Made by a program: the position numbers and the translations under genes. The notes below the pieces were generated by a model. The model was not told where the DNA came from and did not search any database. It saw only the letters and a program-made list of their open reading frames with translations. Of a DNA stretch of 64,000 nucleotides, positions 59,043 through 64,000 are shown piece by piece; position 1 is the stretch's first letter, and the number at the start of each line of letters is the position of its first letter. The stretch spans positions 1 through 64,000 of the forward strand of contig JAWXCE010000039.1 in assembly GCA_034440495.1 (NCBI GenBank). Reading direction: 5' to 3'. This DNA comes from JAWXCE01 sp034440495 (GTDB lineage Bacteria > Pseudomonadota > Alphaproteobacteria > Rhizobiales > Rhodomicrobiaceae).

Positions 59043-60035
59043 ATGGCCGTAACAATCGACGCGGCGACGGAAAAAGCTGCAAACGCGGCCTTGGCGAGCG
59101 CTGCTCCAGGGGCCGTGGCGCTGCACCGGGCCATATTTATTTCGCTGACGCTCCTGATCGTCGTCGCGCCGTGGTTTCTGTACCCGGTTTTTCTGATGAA
59201 GGTGATGTGCTTTGCGCTTTTCGCCTGCGCGTTCAATTTGTTGCTCGGTTATGGTGGCCTACTGTCATTCGGCCATGCCGCCTTTTTCGGCATGTCGAGC
59301 TATGTATGCGCCCATGCCGCGAAGGAATGGGGCCTAACGCCGGAACTGGCGATCCTATTAGGCACGGTTACAGCGGCGGCGCTCGGGCTTGTCTTTGGCG
59401 CGCTCGCCATCCGCCGTCAGGGCATCTACTTCGCCATGATTACGCTCGCGCTCGCTCAGATGGTGTACTTCTTCTCGCTGCAAGCGCCATTCACCGGGGG
59501 AGAAGACGGCATTCAGGCAGTGCCGCGAGGCAGTCTGTTTGGCGTGCTGAACCTAAGTGACGACAAGGTGCTTTATTATCTGGTCGCCGTGATTTTCATG
59601 GGCGGGCTATTGATGATCTACCGGATCGTGCATTCGCCGTTTGGCCAGGTGCTGAAAGCCATACGCGATAACGAACCTCGCGCCATCTCGCTCGGCTATG
59701 ACGCTGACCGTTACAAGCTTATCGTGTTCATCCTGTCCGCGACTTTGGCCGGATTGGCGGGGGCGACCAAAGCCATAGTGTTCAATCTTGCGTCGCTGAC
59801 AGACGTGCACTGGTCAATGTCCGGTGAAGTGGTGCTGATGACGCTTGTGGGCGGCATGGGGACGATTTTTGGCCCCATCCTCGGCGCGCTGCTGGTGGTT
59901 TCGATGCAGAACTATCTGGCGTCGCTCGGCGCTTGGGTCACGGTCGTGCAGGGCTGCGTTTTTGTCGTCTGCGTCATGGTGTTTCGCGAGGGCATCGCGG
60001 GCGTCATTTCCAAATGGATCGGCAAGCCTTTATAA
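59043..60035 (+). CDS. livM: Branched-chain amino acid-type ABC transporter permease LivM
   Basis: 330 aa with multiple membrane helices. Signatures are NLLLGYGGLLSFGHAAFFG, IRRQGIYFAMITLALAQMV, RSRP-type loop VLKAIRDNEPRAISLGYD and MTLVGGMGTIFGPILGALLV. The N-terminal 30 residues are Ala-rich and cytoplasmic. Last gene of the transporter cluster; 16 bases separate its stop from the convergent TonB-like gene. Confidence 0.94.
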   Translation: MAVTIDAATEKAANAALASAAPGAVALHRAIFISLTLLIVVAPWFLYPVFLMKVMCFALFACAFNLLLGYGGLLSFGHAAFFGMSSYVCAHAAKEWGLTPELAILLGTVTAAALGLVFGALAIRRQGIYFAMITLALAQMVYFFSLQAPFTGGEDGIQAVPRGSLFGVLNLSDDKVLYYLVAVIFMGGLLMIYRIVHSPFGQVLKAIRDNEPRAISLGYDADRYKLIVFILSATLAGLAGATKAIVFNLASLTDVHWSMSGEVVLMTLVGGMGTIFGPILGALLVVSMQNYLASLGAWVTVVQGCVFVVCVMVFREGIAGVISKWIGKPL

Positions 60036-60051
60036 AGTGCCAATCACAAGT

Positions 60052-61182
60052 TTACTGGAAGGTGAAAGTGATAACGAATGGCTGCAAAGTGCCAGGCGGG
60101 GGCGGCGGAAAGGGAGAGGCTCTTTGCACGGCGCCTTTGGCCGCAGAAGAAAGCTCAGGCAGACCATTTGTTTGCATAGAATTAACTCCGCCAGATGCTG
60201 AAATTCTAAAGCTCACCGTGACATTCCCGCGCGTTGCGCCGCTGCTCGGCCTGTTGGCCGCCACACGCGCTCGAACCATGTCCTTATAGCTTGCAGCTAA
60301 ACCACGACTTGCGGATTGACGCGCGTTGGCCTGCGCGCCCGACAATCCGCGCGCTGCGGCAGATTGCGGGCTGGCCTGTTGTTTTGCCCGGTTACGCGTT
60401 TGGCGAGCCTCGGCTGGGTTTTTCCGTGCGGGTTTGACGTTCTTTTTCGGCGTTTCCGGTTTCCGCTCACTGGCTGTCTCGGGCAGCGGAGCTTCAGGGC
60501 TCGCCTCCTGCAGTTTTTTTGGCATATCAGGCGCAGGCCGCACCTCTTGCACCGGCGCGTCGTCTGGCTGCTGCATGCCATCCGGATCAATTTTTTCTGA
60601 TGATGCTTCGTCAGCTTCCGGTTGAACTGGCTGCGATTGTTCTGGCAGCGCAGCCTGCGCAGATGATTCAGGTTCCTCCGCTGGAATTTCTTCCATCGGC
60701 GCTGCCTCCGTTTGTGCCGATTCTGGCGAAAGCAGCGTTTCTTCTATCTCTTTTGCCTCGCTCGCACTTGCAGCGGCGGACGCCTTAGATGCAGCCGCTG
60801 CCTGTTCTGACTCCGGTTCCTCCACAAAATCCAGCACATCGCTGGGCGCCAGCTCAACGCTAATCGCATTGGCATACTCATCGCTCGCGCCTTGAAAAAT
60901 AACGTAAGTCGCAAGCGCGGCGAACGCCCCCAGATGAAATGCGAGGGAAATGATAATGCCCGCCTTTTTCGCCCGCGAACCGTCGTGCGGCAACTCTGTT
61001 TCTAGAGAAGCGTACCGCGCAGGCAGCCCAGAGTCGTTTACAGCTTCTTTACCCGCCGCGCGCGGATTTGCGGCTAAAACCGGTTGGAGCAAGGAAGCCG
61101 GTTTCGCGGTCAACTCACCATCCAGCGCACTAAGGCCGGTCAAAGCGCCAACACCTTCATCTTCGATATAATCTGACGCCAA
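60052..61182 (-). CDS. TonB-like energy-transducing protein
   Basis: 376 aa. A cytoplasmic lead is followed by a single membrane helix near residues 73-94 (AGIIISLAFHLGAFAALATY) and then about 200 residues of Pro/Glu/Ala/Ser-rich sequence (EPESEQAAAASKASAAASAS; QPDDAPVQEVRPAPDMP) and a Lys/Arg-rich stretch. The C-terminal TonB domain reads VRARVAANRPSSGATRGNVT and ends RASPFPPPPPGTLQPFVITF. It would span the periplasm and drive outer-membrane receptors, powered by ExbB/ExbD, which are not in the window. The spacer is acidic, unlike the classical Pro-Lys TonB. Confidence 0.8.
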   Translation of the reverse strand: MASDYIEDEGVGALTGLSALDGELTAKPASLLQPVLAANPRAAGKEAVNDSGLPARYASLETELPHDGSRAKKAGIIISLAFHLGAFAALATYVIFQGASDEYANAISVELAPSDVLDFVEEPESEQAAAASKASAAASASEAKEIEETLLSPESAQTEAAPMEEIPAEEPESSAQAALPEQSQPVQPEADEASSEKIDPDGMQQPDDAPVQEVRPAPDMPKKLQEASPEAPLPETASERKPETPKKNVKPARKNPAEARQTRNRAKQQASPQSAAARGLSGAQANARQSASRGLAASYKDMVRARVAANRPSSGATRGNVTVSFRISASGGVNSMQTNGLPELSSAAKGAVQRASPFPPPPPGTLQPFVITFTFQ

Positions 61183-61363
61183 ATCTGTCTCATAAAAGCT
61201 GCGGAGGTTTGTAACTTTTGTCGTCTTGTTTAGTGCCCTTGGTAATTCATGATGTCTCTAACGACCCTTTTGACCAAACTAGCTGACTTTATAGTTAATT
61301 TTGTTGACGCCAAGGTTAAGGCGACACCATCAAACGAGTACTGAAAACGATCGAAGAGGATGG

Positions 61364-62200
61364 CTACTGTTCAGTCTCAAGCGCGGACTGGATCATAACA
61401 AGATCGCGCCAGGCAAGACGCTTGGCGATGGGCGTGCGGAGCAGGTAAGCCGGGTGCAGCGTGGCGATGGCGCGGCGCGGGCGCTCGCCTCCCTCATAAG
61501 TCAGCCATTTGCCGCGAAGCTTCATGATGCCGTCCTGTGCGTCTAGCATCTGCTTGGCCGCCGCACCGCCAAGCATCACCAGAATCTCCGGGTTGACCAA
61601 ATCGATCTGGCGCTCCAGAAACGGCTGGCAAGCCTGGGTTTCCTGCGGCGTCGGAGTCCGGTTGCCAGGCGGGCGCCAATATACGACGTTGGTGATATGA
61701 GCGCTGCTTTCATCAAGGCCGATGGCGGCGAGCATTTGATCCAGCAGCCTCCCAGCGGGGCCGACGAACGGCGCACCCTCTAGGTCTTCCTCTCGCCCCG
61801 GCGCCTCCCCGATGAACATGATGCGAGCACTATCTGCGCCGCGCGAGAAGCAGAGATGCTTGGCGGTTTTTTTAAGCGGACAGCCATCGAAGCGCATAAG
61901 AAGCTCGCGTAACTCCGATATTGAAGCGGCAGACCGCGCCAGTCCGCGCGCCGCCACGGCTCCGGGGTCGGCAAGCGCGGCCGGGTTTCGGCTTGAGGGG
62001 GTTGCCTTCTCCACCGGCTTGATTGCGGTCGGCGCAGGAGCGGCGACAACGCGCTTTGGCGCGGCGGGCGGCGCGGCATTTTGCGCGGAAGGTGCATTGT
62101 TTGCAAACCAGTCGCGCCGGTCTGACGTTACAGCGTCACCAACGCCCATCGCCGCATACCAGTCCAGAATTCTGAGTGCGTCGTCGCGCGAGATGTTCAT
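61364..62200 (-). CDS. Uracil-DNA glycosylase, family 4 type
   Basis: 278 aa from the Met reading MNISRDDALRILDWYAAMG; the longer frame adds a non-conserved lead. An Ala/Pro-rich segment (60 aa) precedes the enzyme core. GEAPGREEDLEGAPFVGPAGRLLDQ is motif A with its Gly-Glu, TNVVYWRPPGNRTPTPQE lies in the middle, and HPAYLLR is the DNA-binding motif near the end. The Fe-S ligands include Cys in DGCPLKKTAK and QACQPFLER; a fourth is less clear. It removes uracil from DNA in base excision repair. Divergent from the ETF-QO gene. Confidence 0.88.
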   Translation of the reverse strand: MNISRDDALRILDWYAAMGVGDAVTSDRRDWFANNAPSAQNAAPPAAPKRVVAAPAPTAIKPVEKATPSSRNPAALADPGAVAARGLARSAASISELRELLMRFDGCPLKKTAKHLCFSRGADSARIMFIGEAPGREEDLEGAPFVGPAGRLLDQMLAAIGLDESSAHITNVVYWRPPGNRTPTPQETQACQPFLERQIDLVNPEILVMLGGAAAKQMLDAQDGIMKLRGKWLTYEGGERPRRAIATLHPAYLLRTPIAKRLAWRDLVMIQSALETEQ

Positions 62201-62341
62201 GCACTGAAATATCTCTGAAAAGATCGCCTGCGTCGAGGGTTCAACCGAAAAAACGCCGTATATATTGCACTGCGAAACGAATGGTTGACCGCGCCATCCT
62301 TCGCGCTTATCCACGCCCAGCACATGAATGGAGCCGCCGCT

Positions 62342-64000
62342 ATGCCCGCTGAAACCCTGCCCGAACGCGAGACGATGGAATTCGATGTCGTGATCGTCGG
62401 CGCCGGGCCAGCGGGACTTGCCGCCGCGATCCGCTTAAAGCAGCTAGCCGCTGCAGCGGATAAGGAAATTTCCGTTGTGGTGCTGGAGAAAGGCTCTGAG
62501 GTCGGCGCGCACATTCTCTCTGGCGCGGTGATCGACGGTTCCGGGCTGGATGCGTTGCTTCCCAACTGGCGCAAGGACGGCGCGCCGGTGAAGCAGAAGG
62601 TGACGGAAGACCGTTTTCTGTACCTCGGCCCTGAAGGCGAACTAAACATCCCCACGTTCATCATGCCGCCATTGATGAGCAATCACGGCGCATATGTCGT
62701 CAGCCTCGGCAATGTTGTGCGCTGGTTGGGCGAGAAGGCGGAAAGCCTCGGTGTCGAGATTTACCCCGGCTTTGCTGCGGCCGAACTCATCACGGACTCG
62801 GAGGGCGCGGTGATGGGCGTCGCGACGGGCGATATGGGCGTGCGGCGCGACGGAAAGCCGGGGCCGGATTATACCCGCGGCATGGCGCTGCTCGGCAAAT
62901 ATGTGCTGATCGGCGAAGGCGCGCGCGGCTCACTCGCAAAGCGCATTATCCGGGAGTTCGAGCTGGACAAGGGCCGCGAACCGCAGAAATACGGCATCGG
63001 CATCAAGGAGTTGTGGGAGGTGAAGCCGGAGCATCACAAACCCGGCCTCGTGCAGCATACCCTTGGGTGGCCGCTTGACGACCGCACCGGTGGCGGCTCA
63101 TGGATGTATCACTATGGCGAAAACCTGGTGTCTGTCGGTTTCGTCGTGCATCTGAACTATGAAAACCCGTACATCCATCCGTTTTGGGAGATGCAGCGCT
63201 GGAAAACGCACCCCGCCATTGCTCCAATGTTCGAGGGCGCCAAGCGCGTCGGCTACGGCGCTCGCGCGATCACCGAAGGCGGGTGGCAGTCGGTGCCGAA
63301 GCTAGCGTTTCCCGGCGGAGCGCTGATCGGATGCTCGGCAGGTTTTGTAAACGTGCCGCGCATCAAGGGTTCGCACAATGCGATGCTATCGGGGATGCTT
63401 GCGGCGGAAGCGGCGTTTGACGCGATTCAGGATGATCGTCACGGCGATGTCTTGGAAAGCTACGAGACAGCCTATCGCGCCAGCCCGATCTACAAGGAGC
63501 TAAAGCGCGTGCGGAACGTCAAGCCACTGTTATCTCGGTTTGGCACGGCGTTTGGCACTGTGCTCGGCGGCCTGGACATGTGGCTGAACACCGTGTTCGG
63601 CTTTCTGGGCTACACAATCGGGCATGGCAAGGCTGATTACGCGGGGACAAAACCGGCGGAGAATTTCACGCCTATCGTTTACCCGAAGCCCGATGGCCAG
63701 CTGACATTCGACATCGCGTCATCGCTGTTCATCTCGGGAACGAATCACGAAGAGGATCAGCCGGTGCATCTGGTGCTGACCGATCCAGCGATTCCGGTGA
63801 AGCACAATTTGCCGGTTTACGCCGAACCTGCGCAGCGATATTGCCCGGCGGGCGTTTACGAGATCGTGGAGGAGGCGGGAAAGCCGCGTTTCCAGATCAA
63901 TGCACAAAACTGCGTGCACTGCAAAACGTGCGACATCAAAGACCCGTCCCAGAACATTACCTGGGTCACGCCCCAGGGCGGCGGCGGCCCGAACTACGCG
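62342..64000 (+). CDS. Electron transfer flavoprotein-ubiquinone oxidoreductase, 3' end beyond the window
   Basis: 553 codons are visible from the ATG at 62342, chosen because a GGAG lies about eight bases upstream; an in-frame ATG at 62324 is the alternative. The FAD-binding GAGPAGLAAAIRLK is near the N-terminus. ETF-QO features follow: VGAHILSGAVID, the membrane-associated WQSVPKLAFPGGALIGCSAG region, and the 4Fe-4S set with Cys in RYCPAGVYE and CVHCKTCDIKDPSQNITW. The last visible residues (QGGGGPNYA) are within a few codons of the usual end. It passes electrons from ETF to ubiquinone in the inner membrane, consistent with fatty-acid and amino-acid oxidation by echA. Confidence 0.95.
   Translation, partial: MPAETLPERETMEFDVVIVGAGPAGLAAAIRLKQLAAAADKEISVVVLEKGSEVGAHILSGAVIDGSGLDALLPNWRKDGAPVKQKVTEDRFLYLGPEGELNIPTFIMPPLMSNHGAYVVSLGNVVRWLGEKAESLGVEIYPGFAAAELITDSEGAVMGVATGDMGVRRDGKPGPDYTRGMALLGKYVLIGEGARGSLAKRIIREFELDKGREPQKYGIGIKELWEVKPEHHKPGLVQHTLGWPLDDRTGGGSWMYHYGENLVSVGFVVHLNYENPYIHPFWEMQRWKTHPAIAPMFEGAKRVGYGARAITEGGWQSVPKLAFPGGALIGCSAGFVNVPRIKGSHNAMLSGMLAAEAAFDAIQDDRHGDVLESYETAYRASPIYKELKRVRNVKPLLSRFGTAFGTVLGGLDMWLNTVFGFLGYTIGHGKADYAGTKPAENFTPIVYPKPDGQLTFDIASSLFISGTNHEEDQPVHLVLTDPAIPVKHNLPVYAEPAQRYCPAGVYEIVEEAGKPRFQINAQNCVHCKTCDIKDPSQNITWVTPQGGGGPNYA

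Noticed and set aside
58445..59236. A 263-aa open frame on the minus strand opposite livH/livM
   Set aside because: Covers the junction of two clear permease genes; its sequence is Arg/Asn/His-rich and without motifs.

Overview
The window looks like chromosome of an alphaproteobacterium, probably of the Hyphomicrobiales (Rhizobiales) type. The order rpsT - dnaA - dnaN - recF - gyrB, the run lptCA - lptB - rpoN - hpf - ptsN - DUF1150, and ffs - dnaX - ybaB - recR are all typical of that class. No rRNA, tRNA or CRISPR array was seen. I could not search databases, so family names rest on motifs and remembered family signatures.

Layout. 1-7.8 kb is a decaying accessory segment: a conjugative coupling protein (TraG/VirD4 type), an M48 peptidase and plasmid-type small proteins, followed by a type I secretion ABC transporter and a truncated HlyD-type adaptor, several of them frameshifted. 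8-18.3 kb holds mrp, moaA, a small multidrug transporter, a lipid kinase, an ECF sigma/anti-sigma pair divergent from a DUF4394 protein, a frameshifted RgpF-like protein and membrane proteins. 18.5-26.7 kb is a patchwork of small secreted or hypothetical genes with two broken DUF2442 genes and a duplicated lepA 3' end next to intact lepA. 26.8-33.3 kb has uvrB, then an inserted module (ParA-like ATPase, unknown partner protein, displaced uvrB tail, YHS protein, C5-methyltransferase and HNH nuclease), then the SRP RNA gene. 33.5-43.7 kb is core: dnaX, ybaB, recR, an RNase D-like exonuclease, an unusual LptC-LptA-LptA fusion, lptB, rpoN, hpf, ptsN, DUF1150 and a wrecked hsp20. 44.4-52.4 kb is gyrB, recF, dnaN, dnaA, a likely replication-origin region and rpsT. 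52.6-64 kb has a sugar epimerase, a methyltransferase-like protein, enoyl-CoA hydratase, a complete branched-chain amino acid-type ABC transporter, a TonB-like protein, a uracil-DNA glycosylase and ETF-ubiquinone oxidoreductase running off the edge.

Main points of interest. (1) One polypeptide joins LptC to two tandem LptA domains, so the LPS bridge may be covalently tethered to the inner membrane. (2) At two housekeeping genes (lepA, uvrB) a second copy of the gene's 3' end lies downstream of AT-richer foreign genes, which suggests cargo insertion by 3'-end replacement. (3) A ParA-like/132-aa gene pair and an overlapping methyltransferase-HNH pair form a compact defence-like islet between uvrB and ffs. 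(4) Several pseudogenes (hsp20, two DUF2442 copies, a double zinc-finger gene) are broken into pieces too small to be called as ordinary ORFs. Several single-base lesions fall in short homopolymers, so assembly error has to be separated from real decay.
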